Shown piece after piece: positions 35,586 through 44,796 of a DNA stretch of 64,000 nucleotides. The first letter of the stretch is position 1. Each line of letters opens with the position of its first letter. The DNA lies in contig NZ_JAVDUJ010000001.1 in NCBI RefSeq assembly GCF_031456295.1, positions 558,001 through 622,000 of the forward strand, in the 5' to 3' direction. Under the pieces are notes generated by a model. The model did no database searches. It was not told the DNA's origin and saw only the letters and a list, made by a program, of their open reading frames with translations. This stretch comes from Arcanobacterium_A hippocoleae. Lineage in GTDB: Bacteria; Actinomycetota; Actinomycetes; Actinomycetales; Actinomycetaceae. The position numbers were made by a program, and so were the translations under genes.

Positions 35586-37409
35586 ATGACTCTCTTTCGA
35601 ATTGCAAAAGAATTTCTCCGATCTCAAAAAATCCCCATTGCGCTGCTACTGTTCTTTCAATTAATGCAAGTAGTGATGAATCTGGTCTTACCGGCAATCA
35701 ATGCGCGCATTATTGATGAGGGCATCGTAGCAAAAAATTCGACATTGATTTGGCAGCAAGGTTTAGTCATGCTGCTTGTAACCGCGCTGCAAATTTCTTT
35801 TATGATTGGCGCCGCATACTATACTGCGCGGATCGCGATGGAACTTGGGCGCGATTTACGGCGTGATATTTTCACACGAGTACAGCATTTCCCGGCAACC
35901 GAGCAACATCATTTTGGCGCACCCACCTTGATTACACGCACCACTAATGACGTCACACAAGTACAGATGGTCGTAATGATGTGCTTTGCAATGCTGCTTT
36001 CAACTCCGCTAATGGGTGTGGGTGGTGTAGTAATGGCATTATCACAAGACGTGCAGCTTTCTGCATTGCTTCTGGTAGTGGTGCCATCGCTTGCAGCAAT
36101 TATTACAGTAGTTGCAATAAAACTAATTCCGACGTATGAAATTACCCAATCACGGATCGACCGGCTCAATACGTTACTACGTGAGCAGCTCACAGGTGTG
36201 CGCGTGATTCGTGCTTTTGTAAAGCAAGATGTAAATGCGAAAAAATTTGATAAAGCGAATCACGCTTTACGCAAGATTTGGTTGAAAATCGGGTGGCTTT
36301 GGGCTTTCCTCTTTCCAGCTTCAATGCTGATCATTGGCGCAGCTTCAGCTTCGGTAGTATGGTTTGGCGGATTTCGGATCACATCTGGTCAAATGCAAGT
36401 GGGGACACTCACTGCATATATTTCGTATCTGATGATGATCAGTTTTTCTGCAATCATGGCAGGAATGATTGTGATGTTTTATCCGCGTGGAGAAATCTCG
36501 GCAAAACGCTTAGCCGAAATCCGCAATACGATCCCAAATATTGTTAGTCCAGAAAGGCCGCAAGAATTACCTGCCAAATCGCTTACTTTCACACTTGAGC
36601 ATGTGACTTTGCAATATCCGGGGGCGGAGGAACCCGTCTTAGAAAATCTTTCGCTGCAGCTTACACCGGGAAAAACTGTGGGCGTAATTGGCGCTACAGG
36701 TTCTGGAAAATCATCACTTGTCAAGCTTTTTCCGCGGTTGATCGATGCTAGTGCAGGTCGGGTTTGCGTAAACGGGATCAGCGTACAGCATCTTGATCTG
36801 GCAAAATTGCGGGCAGCAATCGCACTCGTCCCGCAAAAAGCTTTTCTCTTCCGGGGCAATATTGCAAGTAATGTGGCTGGTATCGTGATGGAACCAGACG
36901 ATATCGATGCGACAGCTGAAGAAAAGGCGCAAAAACAGGCAGAATTAATGCGGCGTATTGATTTACAAAGAGTGGAAACTGCATTAGCTGCTGCAGCGGC
37001 TACCGAATTTGTGGAAAAACTTACTGACGGGATTTTTTCGCCAGTCGAATCCGGTGGGCAAAATTTTTCGGGTGGGCAACGGCAACGCTTAACTATTGCG
37101 CGTGCAATCTATCGTTGTTTACCTGATAATTCAGGCAAACGTGCAGCGAGTTTACTTATTTTTGACGATTCGTTTTCCGCGCTCGATTTTGCTACTGATG
37201 CACGTTTGCGCCACAATTTGCGTAAGTATTTAGGCGATATTGCCGTCCTGATCATTGGGCAAAGGATTGCTACGATTCGTGATGCTGATGAAATTATTGT
37301 GCTTGAACACGGCAAGATCGATGCCCGTGGCACCCATACACAGTTACTTCAGAAAAACGCAATTTACCAGGAAATTGTGCAGTCGCAATTGCAACTAGAG
37401 GAGGCGTAA
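35586..37409 (+). CDS. ABC exporter half-transporter, subunit 1 (degenerate catalytic residue)
   Basis: A membrane domain of six helices (about 1-310) is fused to an ATPase domain in this 607-aa protein. Walker A is GATGSGKSS (about 369-377), the signature FSGGQRQRL (about 494) and Walker B LLIFDDSFSALD (about 522), where the catalytic glutamate is replaced by aspartate. That pattern is known for the non-canonical subunit of heterodimeric exporters such as TM287/288 and BmrCD. The stop touches the next gene's ATG directly, so the two are made together. Substrate (drug, lipid or peptide) is unknown. Confidence 0.92.
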   Translation: MTLFRIAKEFLRSQKIPIALLLFFQLMQVVMNLVLPAINARIIDEGIVAKNSTLIWQQGLVMLLVTALQISFMIGAAYYTARIAMELGRDLRRDIFTRVQHFPATEQHHFGAPTLITRTTNDVTQVQMVVMMCFAMLLSTPLMGVGGVVMALSQDVQLSALLLVVVPSLAAIITVVAIKLIPTYEITQSRIDRLNTLLREQLTGVRVIRAFVKQDVNAKKFDKANHALRKIWLKIGWLWAFLFPASMLIIGAASASVVWFGGFRITSGQMQVGTLTAYISYLMMISFSAIMAGMIVMFYPRGEISAKRLAEIRNTIPNIVSPERPQELPAKSLTFTLEHVTLQYPGAEEPVLENLSLQLTPGKTVGVIGATGSGKSSLVKLFPRLIDASAGRVCVNGISVQHLDLAKLRAAIALVPQKAFLFRGNIASNVAGIVMEPDDIDATAEEKAQKQAELMRRIDLQRVETALAAAAATEFVEKLTDGIFSPVESGGQNFSGGQRQRLTIARAIYRCLPDNSGKRAASLLIFDDSFSALDFATDARLRHNLRKYLGDIAVLIIGQRIATIRDADEIIVLEHGKIDARGTHTQLLQKNAIYQEIVQSQLQLEEA

Positions 37410-39284
37410 ATGGCGCACAATTCATTTGACCCAACTGCCAAGTCGAAAGATTTGAAAGGCGCGCTCAAACGACTCGGGCGAATGCTGCGAAATGATTATC
37501 TCCGAATTGCGCTTATCACTTTCTTCCTGCTGATTTTTGCGATCGGCAATACAGCTGCCCCAATGTTACTTGGGCTCGCTACAAATGTGATTGTCGAAAG
37601 TGTAAAAACTGGGCAAGCTCTTGATTTTTCCTTCCTGGGAGTATTGGTCTTATGGGTGATTGCAGCGTATGCGGTTTCTTCCCTCGCCGATTTCATTGCC
37701 GGAATTTACATCCGGATCGTAGTGCAGGATCTCGGCTATCAATTGCGACGTAAAGCGCAGGAAAAAATCGATCGGCTCTCTCTGAGCTATATTGATTCCC
37801 ATCAACGCGGTGATTTGATTTCCCGTGTCACCAACGACATCGATAATATCACGCAGACGCTGCTGCAAACTTTGAATAACGTACTGGCATCGGTCTTCAT
37901 GATTATCGGTATTCTGGGGATGATGTTTTGGCTTTCATGGAGTCTTGCGCTATTTTCTTTAATCGTATTCCCGCTTGGAATGTATGCCCTGGTGAAAATT
38001 TTACGTAAATCGAAACCAGAATTTCGTGCGCAATGGAAGATGACGGGAGAAGTATCAGCGATTGTTGAAGAAAGTTTTGCCGGGCATGATGTGGTAAGCG
38101 CTTACGGGTTAGAAGACGATTTCGCAGCTGTCTTCGATAAATCGAATCAGAAACTGTTTGCTGCCGGATTCAAAGGGCATTTCTATTCACAACTTGCCAT
38201 GCCGATCATGGGTTTTATTTCAAATCTTTCCTTCGTCATTATTGCAGTTTTTGGCGGATATTTAGCGCTCTCAGGGCGAATGTCGATCGGTGCGATCCAG
38301 GCTTTTATTCACTATTCGAAGCAGCTCAATTCGCCAATTTCCACGATCGCGCAAGTCGCGAATTTGATTCAATCTGGTGCAGCATCCTCGGAACGCATTT
38401 TTGAATTTCTTGATTCGGATGAAATGGAAGCAGATTTATTGGCAGTCAATTCTAGTAACACTGCCACCATCAAAGCTGCACAGGTTGAAAATAATGTTTC
38501 AGATCCACATTCTAATGCGATGCAAAAAGGAGCCATTAGCTTCAAAAATGTGAATTTTTCCTATGAATCAGGTAAACCGGTGATCAAAAATCTTTCCTTG
38601 ATGGTCGAACCTGGGCAGCAAATTGCAATTGTTGGCCCAACCGGTGCAGGGAAAACTACACTCATCAATTTATTACTGCGTTTCTACGAAATTGATGCTG
38701 GGGAGATTCTCCTTGATGGTACTAATACTCGCACAATGGCGAAGAGCGATTTGCGCTCTCATATGGGGATCGTCTTACAGGATACCTGGCTTTTTGAAGG
38801 CACGATTCGCGAGAATTTAGCCTTTGGTGCTGATGATCCCAGCGACGAGCAAATTTTTGCGGCCGCAAAAGCTACCGGGATTGACCGGTTAATTCGCCAG
38901 CTACCAGAGGGTTATAACACGGTTCTCGATGCAGATGCTACCGTTCTTTCAGCCGGTGAAAAACAGCTGCTGACGATCGCGCGCGCCTATATTTCACAAC
39001 CCGAAATTCTCATCCTTGACGAAGCCACATCATCAGTAGATACCCGCACTGAGATGCTCGTCCAAAATGCAATGAATCAGCTGCGTATCGGGCGTACATC
39101 ATTTATCATCGCGCACCGTCTCTCCACGATCCGCGATGCTGATTTGATTATCGTCATGGTTGACGGGGATGTAGTTGAGCAAGGCACACACGATTCCTTA
39201 CTTGCCGCAAAAGGCGCGTATGCAAAACTTTATCAGGCTCAATTTGCGGGTGCGGATAGCGTTCCTGGCACAACTGAAGAGTGA
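37410..39284 (+). CDS. ABC exporter half-transporter, subunit 2 (canonical catalytic residue)
   Basis: This 624-aa partner has six helices, Walker A GPTGAGKTT (about 409-417), an altered signature LSAGEKQLL (about 512) and an intact Walker B ILILDEATSSVD with the catalytic glutamate. Paired with subunit 1, one ATP site would combine its intact Walker region with the canonical SGGQ signature, while the other would be degenerate. A serine/asparagine-rich stretch (about 345-375) precedes the ATPase domain. It follows subunit 1 without a gap behind a GAGGAGG site. A perfect hairpin terminator follows the stop. Confidence 0.92.
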   Translation: MAHNSFDPTAKSKDLKGALKRLGRMLRNDYLRIALITFFLLIFAIGNTAAPMLLGLATNVIVESVKTGQALDFSFLGVLVLWVIAAYAVSSLADFIAGIYIRIVVQDLGYQLRRKAQEKIDRLSLSYIDSHQRGDLISRVTNDIDNITQTLLQTLNNVLASVFMIIGILGMMFWLSWSLALFSLIVFPLGMYALVKILRKSKPEFRAQWKMTGEVSAIVEESFAGHDVVSAYGLEDDFAAVFDKSNQKLFAAGFKGHFYSQLAMPIMGFISNLSFVIIAVFGGYLALSGRMSIGAIQAFIHYSKQLNSPISTIAQVANLIQSGAASSERIFEFLDSDEMEADLLAVNSSNTATIKAAQVENNVSDPHSNAMQKGAISFKNVNFSYESGKPVIKNLSLMVEPGQQIAIVGPTGAGKTTLINLLLRFYEIDAGEILLDGTNTRTMAKSDLRSHMGIVLQDTWLFEGTIRENLAFGADDPSDEQIFAAAKATGIDRLIRQLPEGYNTVLDADATVLSAGEKQLLTIARAYISQPEILILDEATSSVDTRTEMLVQNAMNQLRIGRTSFIIAHRLSTIRDADLIIVMVDGDVVEQGTHDSLLAAKGAYAKLYQAQFAGADSVPGTTEE

Positions 39285-39318
39285 TCAGAAAATCATGAAT
39301 CAGTAATTTTCGAAACGC

Positions 39319-39359
39319 TGTGTGCCGTGTAATTCTTTTTCAAAATTACACGGCACACA
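39319..39359. terminator. Bidirectional terminator between exporter operon and HAD phosphatase
   Basis: A perfect 16-bp stem (39319-39334 with 39344-39359) with a nine-base loop lies between converging genes, eight bases from the stop of the minus-strand phosphatase. Confidence 0.75.
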
Positions 39360-39366
39360 TGCTAAT

Positions 39367-40050
39367 TCAAAGCGAATTTATTAACTGAATCAGTTCGGCT
39401 GGAGTATTCGCTATTGCCCAGGCTTGTGCACGCTCATCTTGCGAGGCTTTTCCCCATCCCACAAGAATTGTGCGCACCTGATGTTCTTTCGCGCCTGCGA
39501 TATCATGAATCCGATCACCCACCATGACCACATCGGTGCGAAAACCAGTGGAATCAAGTTCTGGGGCGGGATCAATAATTTTCCGCTCAGTAAATCCTGC
39601 AAGCGCACTTTCGACCACTAATGCTTTACTGCTTAACCGCCCGTCAGCACTTGCACCATAAATTTCGGTGAAATAAGTTGATACTTCGGTATAATCACAG
39701 ACTTCGATCGCATATTTCGTTTGCTTCGATGTTGCTACTCCAAGCGCATATCCTGCATCTACAAGCTGTGCTAAAAGCTCTTTTATGCCAGGGAATAACG
39801 GAGTTTGTGGCATTCGCTTGAGATACCGATCTCGATATTCCGCGATCCATTGTGGAATTTCATCTGGCTGTGCGCCTAAATCAGCAAAGCTCCAAGGTAG
39901 CGGCGGTCCAAGATACTTGTAAAAGCTCTCTACCGGAAGCTGTTTTCCAGTGCGTGCGAGGTACATTTCCTGCATTGAAGTGCTCACGATTTCGGCAGAA
40001 TCAGTTACTGTGCCGTCAAGATCGAACAAAATCGCTTTTAGTTTTTTCAT
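39367..40050 (-). CDS. HAD family hydrolase (phosphoglycolate phosphatase-like)
   Basis: The 227-aa protein is a HAD phosphatase with a cap domain. Motif I is FDLDGTVTDS (nucleophile Asp in DLDGT), motif II the serine/threonine in GVATSKQTKY, motif III a lysine in LSSKALV, and motif IV VMVGDRIHDIAGA. The order and length match Gph/PGMB-type enzymes, which act on phosphoglycolate or small sugar phosphates. It is the last gene before a terminator and follows a YrdC-type gene 92 bp upstream. The substrate is open. Confidence 0.88.
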   Translation of the reverse strand: MKKLKAILFDLDGTVTDSAEIVSTSMQEMYLARTGKQLPVESFYKYLGPPLPWSFADLGAQPDEIPQWIAEYRDRYLKRMPQTPLFPGIKELLAQLVDAGYALGVATSKQTKYAIEVCDYTEVSTYFTEIYGASADGRLSSKALVVESALAGFTERKIIDPAPELDSTGFRTDVVMVGDRIHDIAGAKEHQVRTILVGWGKASQDERAQAWAIANTPAELIQLINSL

Positions 40051-40142
40051 TTTCTGCTTTCGGATTTTACTTTCGGATCAGAACAAGCTGAGAACTGTAC
40101 AGGTACAAAAAACTACACAGCCACTATGTTCTTTTTCAAATA

Positions 40143-40763
40143 TCACTGAAACTGTGTAATATCGCCAGCGCCAGCGCGTGCAATCACTAATTCACCGGTA
40201 CTAAAATCTAGTACACTCGTTGGCTCAGTTGAAACCACTGGCCCTTCAACAATGAAATCTAAGGCATGGGAGAGTTCGTCTTGGACTACCCATCCTGCGC
40301 TCATCGGCACAGATTCGCCAGGCAAAATCAGGGTGGAAGACTGGAGCGGCGCACCTAAAGTTTCCACAATAGCTTGCGTGATCGTATGCTTTGGAATCCG
40401 TACTCCGACGGTTGATTTCTTTGGGTTGAGCATTATTTTTGGCACTTCTTTTGTGCCTTTCAAAATGAAAGTGTAAGGTCCGGGTGTAAGTGTTTTGATC
40501 AGCCGGAAAAATGCATTGTCAATGATCACGAGTTTGCCTAGTTGCGCAAAATCGTGACACAGCAATGTAAAATGATGCCGTTCTCCAACTTGCCGAATCT
40601 GCCGGATCCGTTCGATTCCATCTTTATTCCCCAATGAGCAGACGATAGCATATCCAGAATCAGTTGGGATTGCGCCAATTTGCCCTTCACGAATCCGCTC
40701 AACGATCTTTTCCACATTGCGCGCCTGCGGGTTTTCTGGGTGCAGTTCAATGTAACGTGCCAT
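40143..40763 (-). CDS. YrdC/YciO-type L-threonylcarbamoyladenylate synthase family protein
   Basis: The 206-aa protein has the Sua5/YciO/YrdC fold, which in TsaC makes threonylcarbamoyl-AMP for the t6A modification of tRNA. Typical segments are GQIGAIPTDSGYAIVCSLGN at the start (split by a turn), the KxR-like IRQIRQVGERHHFTLL, LTPGPYTFILKG and VGVRIPKHTI. The GERHHF stretch in place of KR..KP is more like the YciO subgroup, whose role is less certain. AGGAGGAAAA precedes the ATG. It lies upstream of the HAD gene on the same strand. Confidence 0.85.
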   Translation of the reverse strand: MARYIELHPENPQARNVEKIVERIREGQIGAIPTDSGYAIVCSLGNKDGIERIRQIRQVGERHHFTLLCHDFAQLGKLVIIDNAFFRLIKTLTPGPYTFILKGTKEVPKIMLNPKKSTVGVRIPKHTITQAIVETLGAPLQSSTLILPGESVPMSAGWVVQDELSHALDFIVEGPVVSTEPTSVLDFSTGELVIARAGAGDITQFQ

Positions 40764-40975
40764 TTTTCCTCCTAGTGTTAATTCTATCGTTATCTTTTGC
40801 TCGTCGCCTAGCTTCCAGCAGGGATGCTGTGCCGATGATAACTCATGCGCAGATCTTTTTGCTGCTTTGCTATCAGGAAGTAATCAAGATTTGAGCGTTT
40901 GTAATATTCCGTTATTACTTTTCGTCTGTTCGGAAATAATCTGAGAGATTATTGTGATTCAGGTAGGCTATCGTT

Positions 40976-41410
40976 ATGGATATTTCGCAACTCTCCCCTA
41001 CGGCACAAGTAGCATTGGCGCAAATTCGCGTCGCATTAGCTGAGATTTCACCAGAGATCCCTGAAACTGAAATTTATCCTGCAGCTAGGTTGGATTCAGA
41101 TTTGCGGCTCGATTTAGTCTCAAAATGGGCATTGGCAGTGGAATTAGAACGTCTGACGAAAACTGAAATCAAAGATGCGGCTATTCACGCGGCAGTGGAT
41201 GTAGAAGATTTCATGAATCTGATTGCTGATTCGCAAGTTACTCAAAAACTGGCGGCTGCAGAAGATCATGCTTCCCTTGCTGCATCGCAGAAGGCTGATG
41301 CAGCTTTGGGCAGTGCCGAACTATCTGCTACTAATGCAGATTTACCCGCCGATAATGCAAGTCAGCTCGCTACTGCCGCTGATCTTGCTGCTTTACTAGG
41401 AATCAAATAG
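40976..41410 (+). CDS. Acyl carrier protein-like protein lacking the phosphopantetheine serine
   Basis: The 144-aa protein has an N-terminal four-helix-type region (about 10-82) that lines up with acyl carrier proteins: RLDSDLRLDLVSKWALAVELERL corresponds in two blocks to the ACP stretch around DSL, and AAVDVEDFMNLI to the last helix. The serine that takes the 4'-phosphopantetheine arm is replaced (Asp46-Leu47-Val48 instead of Asp-Ser-Leu), so it cannot act as a normal carrier. Residues 83-144 are an alanine-rich, low-complexity acidic tail. It lies near a DUF3145 gene. Function unknown. Confidence 0.6.
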   Translation: MDISQLSPTAQVALAQIRVALAEISPEIPETEIYPAARLDSDLRLDLVSKWALAVELERLTKTEIKDAAIHAAVDVEDFMNLIADSQVTQKLAAAEDHASLAASQKADAALGSAELSATNADLPADNASQLATAADLAALLGIK

Positions 41411-41696
41411 CCTTTTGCTGCCTCAGTAGCACTTCTGAAATATTGCTGATTTGCTTCTTCATTGCCGATTTGTTTGTGCTGATTGAGCGCTTTGATTTAT
41501 CTTCCCGCAGATTATTATCACGCTAAATCTGTGTTTTATGGTGCGCAGCCGCTGTTTACAGAGTCGGAGGAATCTCTGCCTAATCTGGCGGTCTGAGATG
41601 ATGGGCGAAATACTGTGATTCTGCGGTGCCGAATTATCATTCGTCTTGGCAAATCGAATCGCTTATCTCAAGAGTGGATATCTCTACTTACCTTAA

Positions 41697-42203
41697 TCAG
41701 CCTACGCGATGTAACCAGCGTATTGGAGCTCCGGCTCCCGCATAGCGGAATACTTCTAATTCGTCGTCCCATGCTTGCCCGAGTGCCACGTCTAAAAGAC
41801 GCCGCAATTCGGCTGCATCTGAACCGGATTGTTCTAATGCGGCTCGGATTCTGTTTTCGGGCACCACAACGTTCCCAACCGAATCCGTCTGCGCGTAAAA
41901 TATGCCTAGCCCGGGAGTGCATGACCAGCGACCACCGTCTGATATTGGTGTGGCTTCTTCAGTTACTTCAAAACGCAGATGCTCCCAACCGCCGAGTGCG
42001 GAGGCGAGCATTGCGCCAGTACCCACTTCACCCGTCCATGCCATTTCGCCACGATTCATTTGTGGAAGCGCTGGTTGTTTTGTCCAATCAATATGGACGG
42101 AGTATCCAAGCACACTTGATACCGCCCATTCAACATGTGGTTGAACAGCCGGGGTAACCGAGTGGATGAAAAGAATTCCACGTGCTGTATATTGTGTATT
42201 CAC
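41697..42203 (-). CDS. DUF3145 family protein
   Basis: The 168-aa protein matches actinobacterial DUF3145: HSVTPAVQPHVEWAVSSVLG at the start, a central TGEVGTGAMLASALGGWEHLRFEVTEE (two adjoining blocks), YTPGLGIF-like CTPGLGIFYA and the C-terminal PIRWLHRV. The start is GTG with a perfect GGAGG upstream. As I recall, in Streptomyces this family sits just after the type II fatty acid genes fabD-fabH-acpP-fabF. Here only a serine-less ACP-like gene remains nearby. No biochemical role is known to me. Confidence 0.85.
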   Translation of the reverse strand: MNTQYTARGILFIHSVTPAVQPHVEWAVSSVLGYSVHIDWTKQPALPQMNRGEMAWTGEVGTGAMLASALGGWEHLRFEVTEEATPISDGGRWSCTPGLGIFYAQTDSVGNVVVPENRIRAALEQSGSDAAELRRLLDVALGQAWDDELEVFRYAGAGAPIRWLHRVG

Positions 42204-42366
42204 TGCTACCTCCTATTTGAGTGAAATTCCCCTTGACACTCAAGCTGAAGGAAGAGTAGCTAATTACAAGATAGCGTGAATTTGGGCAAGATGCATCTTT
42301 GTGACGCAACTTGGGCGAAGATCTAGATCTCGATATCCGGATGAATATTTTATTTAGCCCGTCCGA

Positions 42367-42858
42367 TCAAAATCCGCGTTCACGAATTTCTCGCAGTGCC
42401 TTTTTCCGATCGGCACGCTTTAACCGGTCAATATAAATATGACCATCTAAATGATCTGTTTCGTGTTGGATCAGGCGAGCCCAGATTTCTTCACCTTCCA
42501 GCACGACTTTATTACCGTCTAAATCTGTCCCTTCACATTTTGCATACCAGGCACGTTCGCATGGATACCATAGTTCAGGCACGGAAAGGCAACCTTCATC
42601 TCCGTCTTGATATTCTTCAGTAGAAATATCAACGATTTCTGGGTTAAGAATGTATCCTTTTTTACCGTCAATATTGTAAGAGAAAGCACGCCATGACTGC
42701 CCAATTTGGTTTGCTGCTAAGCCTGCGCGCCCAGGTTCGTCAACCGTCTCCATTAAATCATCTACTAATGCCCGAATCCCCGGAGTAATTTCCATGATTG
42801 GTTTGCAGACGGTACGCAGAATCGGATCCCCAATAATTCTTATTTCACGATAAGCCAT
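42367..42858 (-). CDS. def: Peptide deformylase
   Basis: Def removes the formyl group from new proteins using a bound metal. The 163-aa protein shows all three motifs: GLAANQIG (motif 1, GLAAxQ type), EGCLSVPEL with the ligand cysteine (motif 2) and QHETDHLDG, the HExxH metal site (motif 3). It has the short, actinobacterial-type C-terminus. The phosphoribosyltransferase gene lies 82 bp upstream, with a hairpin in between. Confidence 0.95.
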   Translation of the reverse strand: MAYREIRIIGDPILRTVCKPIMEITPGIRALVDDLMETVDEPGRAGLAANQIGQSWRAFSYNIDGKKGYILNPEIVDISTEEYQDGDEGCLSVPELWYPCERAWYAKCEGTDLDGNKVVLEGEEIWARLIQHETDHLDGHIYIDRLKRADRKKALREIRERGF

Positions 42859-42885
42859 GAAATTATTATCGCATAGATTGACGAC

Positions 42886-42928
42886 ATCTCAGCAATCCCC
42901 AAACTATCATTTACGGGAATGCTGAGAT
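42886..42928. other. Hairpin between phosphoribosyltransferase and def
   Basis: Arms 42886-42899 and 42915-42928 pair with one A-A mismatch (9 bp plus 4 bp). It lies between the two minus-strand genes and lacks a T-tract, so it is more likely an mRNA stability or attenuation element than a full terminator. Confidence 0.45.
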
Positions 42929-42940
42929 ATGGGCAGGAAA

Positions 42941-43447
42941 TTATAAAACGCTTTTTGTTACTGGAGGCTGATCAGACCAAGGGAAGGAAATCCACTTATC
43001 TGTATCTTTCCAGGAATAGTCTGGAAGAATAATTGTTCGAGGCTTTGTATATAGCACAGCCGAGCGTACATTCGTATCGTATTGTGCCAGCAATTCGACC
43101 GTTAATTTTAAGGTGCGTCCAGAATCTGCTACGTCATCTACAAGCAGCACATTCTTTCCTTTGATCGAATCAATATCAAGCATCGGTGCAAGGAGAACTG
43201 GATCAGGCAAAGTTTGATGCACATCAGTGTAGAATTCAATATTTACCGCATCGGACAGTTTTACACCCAAAGCATAGGTTAGAGCTCCAGCAAGCACTAA
43301 GCCGCCGCGAGCAATCGCAACAACAATATCTGGAGTGAAATCAGAATCAACAATATTTTGTGCAAGTTCGCGAGAAGCATCGCCAAACGTTGTCCAAGTG
43401 AGAATTTCTTTGTCTGATACTTTTGAATTATCCGTAAAATAAGCCAT
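42941..43447 (-). CDS. Phosphoribosyltransferase family protein
   Basis: The 168-aa protein has a type I PRTase fold with the PRPP-binding loop VLLVDDVADSGRTL near residues 99-112 and VVAIARGGLVLAGALTYALG earlier. The sequence resembles the XGPRT/hypoxanthine-guanine salvage enzymes encoded in many actinobacteria next to def-like or tRNA genes. The base it uses (xanthine, guanine or hypoxanthine) cannot be decided, and regulatory PRTases look similar. Confidence 0.85.
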   Translation of the reverse strand: MAYFTDNSKVSDKEILTWTTFGDASRELAQNIVDSDFTPDIVVAIARGGLVLAGALTYALGVKLSDAVNIEFYTDVHQTLPDPVLLAPMLDIDSIKGKNVLLVDDVADSGRTLKLTVELLAQYDTNVRSAVLYTKPRTIILPDYSWKDTDKWISFPWSDQPPVTKSVL

Positions 43448-43640
43448 GCTTAATTTTAACCTGCTTGGGTGAAGAATTATGTAAACAACGTGCCTTAGAA
43501 TGAAGAGCTACCATTTCACCATTACTTCCATAAGTTAAAGCAGATTTAGTGCTATTTCAGTAACCACAACAAATATTTCTGTGACTTATGAGATGTAGCG
43601 AACAGATTTTCCATTTACCTCATACAATGGAGATATTTAC

Positions 43641-43674
43641 AAAAAACGAAAAAGCCAAGCTCAAGGCTTGGCTT
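43641..43674 (-). terminator. Terminator of tRNA-Asn
   Basis: On the minus strand a 9-bp stem (43666-43674 with 43652-43660) with a five-base loop is followed by a T-rich run (43641-43652). It starts 12 bp after the tRNA end. Confidence 0.8.
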
Positions 43675-43685
43675 CTGTATTGCAG

Positions 43686-43757
<72 letters not shown>

Positions 43758-43808
43758 TTGACTTAATTACTTTAGCAAAAAATTTTGCATCGTCAAATTT
43801 CAGAGAGC

Positions 43809-44408
43809 TTATTTTTCTCCTTTGTGTGTATCGCCACAGTACAGAGCCGATTTCTCAGGTGTCTCCGGGAAAGTATTTTCCAGCGTAACAATCTCCAAAC
43901 CGACCTCTTGCCGGAGCTCATTTTCAAAAGACAAGACAGAATTTGCATCTTCTTGCGATATTTCATGTGGAACATCTATTTGCGTAAAAAGTGTACCGTC
44001 CGCATTTCTCCGCACCTGCCCCGTCACTTTTTTACCAGAAGGCAATATTTGTGAAAGCTGACATACTAATGAATGCTCAACGCGTTCACGCACAATATGT
44101 AAAAATTTCTCACTATGATTCTCAGGAAGCTGGAAAATCAGTTCCGAAAACTGCGGATCAACAAAAGTGATTCTCAATTCGCAGCGCTCACTGACCCACC
44201 GCAATTTCGCAATATCAGCCCATTCGATTTTTTCACTGACGGACACGCCATTTTCTTGCCGGAAAATTTCGAAAGCATCAGCGGTAGCATCCAAAGTACC
44301 GAGCACTTTACCGTCATGGCTTAGATAATTGCTTGCAGCTAAAGAATGTACCGACGAAGAGCCTCGCAATAGATTCAACTTTGCACGCAAATTCCATTTT
44401 CTTCGCAT
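43809..44408 (-). CDS. Conserved-looking hypothetical protein (199 aa)
   Basis: I do not recognise a family. The 199-aa protein is soluble, with an arginine-rich start (MRRKWNLRAKLNLLRG), a beta-rich middle containing DGKVLGTLDATADAF and KIEWADIAKLRWVSERCELRITF (in two strands), and a C-terminal GKKVTGQVRRNADGTLFTQID. The WxxIxxLRW-like segment resembles PH-type domains of small actinobacterial proteins, which is only an impression. It lies 52 bp upstream of tRNA-Asn on the same strand. Confidence 0.6.
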   Translation of the reverse strand: MRRKWNLRAKLNLLRGSSSVHSLAASNYLSHDGKVLGTLDATADAFEIFRQENGVSVSEKIEWADIAKLRWVSERCELRITFVDPQFSELIFQLPENHSEKFLHIVRERVEHSLVCQLSQILPSGKKVTGQVRRNADGTLFTQIDVPHEISQEDANSVLSFENELRQEVGLEIVTLENTFPETPEKSALYCGDTHKGEK

Positions 44409-44511
44409 CGCATTTGCCTTTCTCCAACGAGCAATTCCACAATAAAGCTTTACGCAGAACGAGATGGCTCCGCAAAGCTATCATAGACTAAGGAGAGCAG
44501 CATTTAGCGGA

Positions 44512-44796
44512 TCAAATCCGTTGAGAATTAATTGTTTGCACAACGCAGACTTCATCACGCATTTCAGACATGCTTCGATCATGATGCTGCGCCCGCATAT
44601 TTGCGCCTGCAAAATATCCAAGCGTAGCCAAAAGCAACCCGAATATGATGGCGATAATCATATTTCGCTTTTGCGCCCGCCGCAGACGCTCCAGATCTGC
44701 AGCAGACAAACCAGGTTGCGCCTGCTGATCGTCAACTATTCCGTCCGCTTGTTTCGTAAGTTCAATACCTTGCGGATCCACTTCTGATTCACTCAT
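44512..44796 (-). CDS. Small single-pass membrane protein
   Basis: The 94-aa protein has an acidic N-terminus, a basic stretch (RLRRAQKRN, about 37-45), one membrane helix (about 46-64, MIIAIIFGLLLATLGYFAG) and a short outer tail with one cysteine. The positive residues before the helix suggest that the N-terminus is inside. I do not recognise a family. No ribosome site is visible before the ATG, so the message may be leaderless. It lies 103 bp upstream of the 199-aa gene on the same strand. Confidence 0.55.
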   Translation of the reverse strand: MSESEVDPQGIELTKQADGIVDDQQAQPGLSAADLERLRRAQKRNMIIAIIFGLLLATLGYFAGANMRAQHHDRSMSEMRDEVCVVQTINSQRI

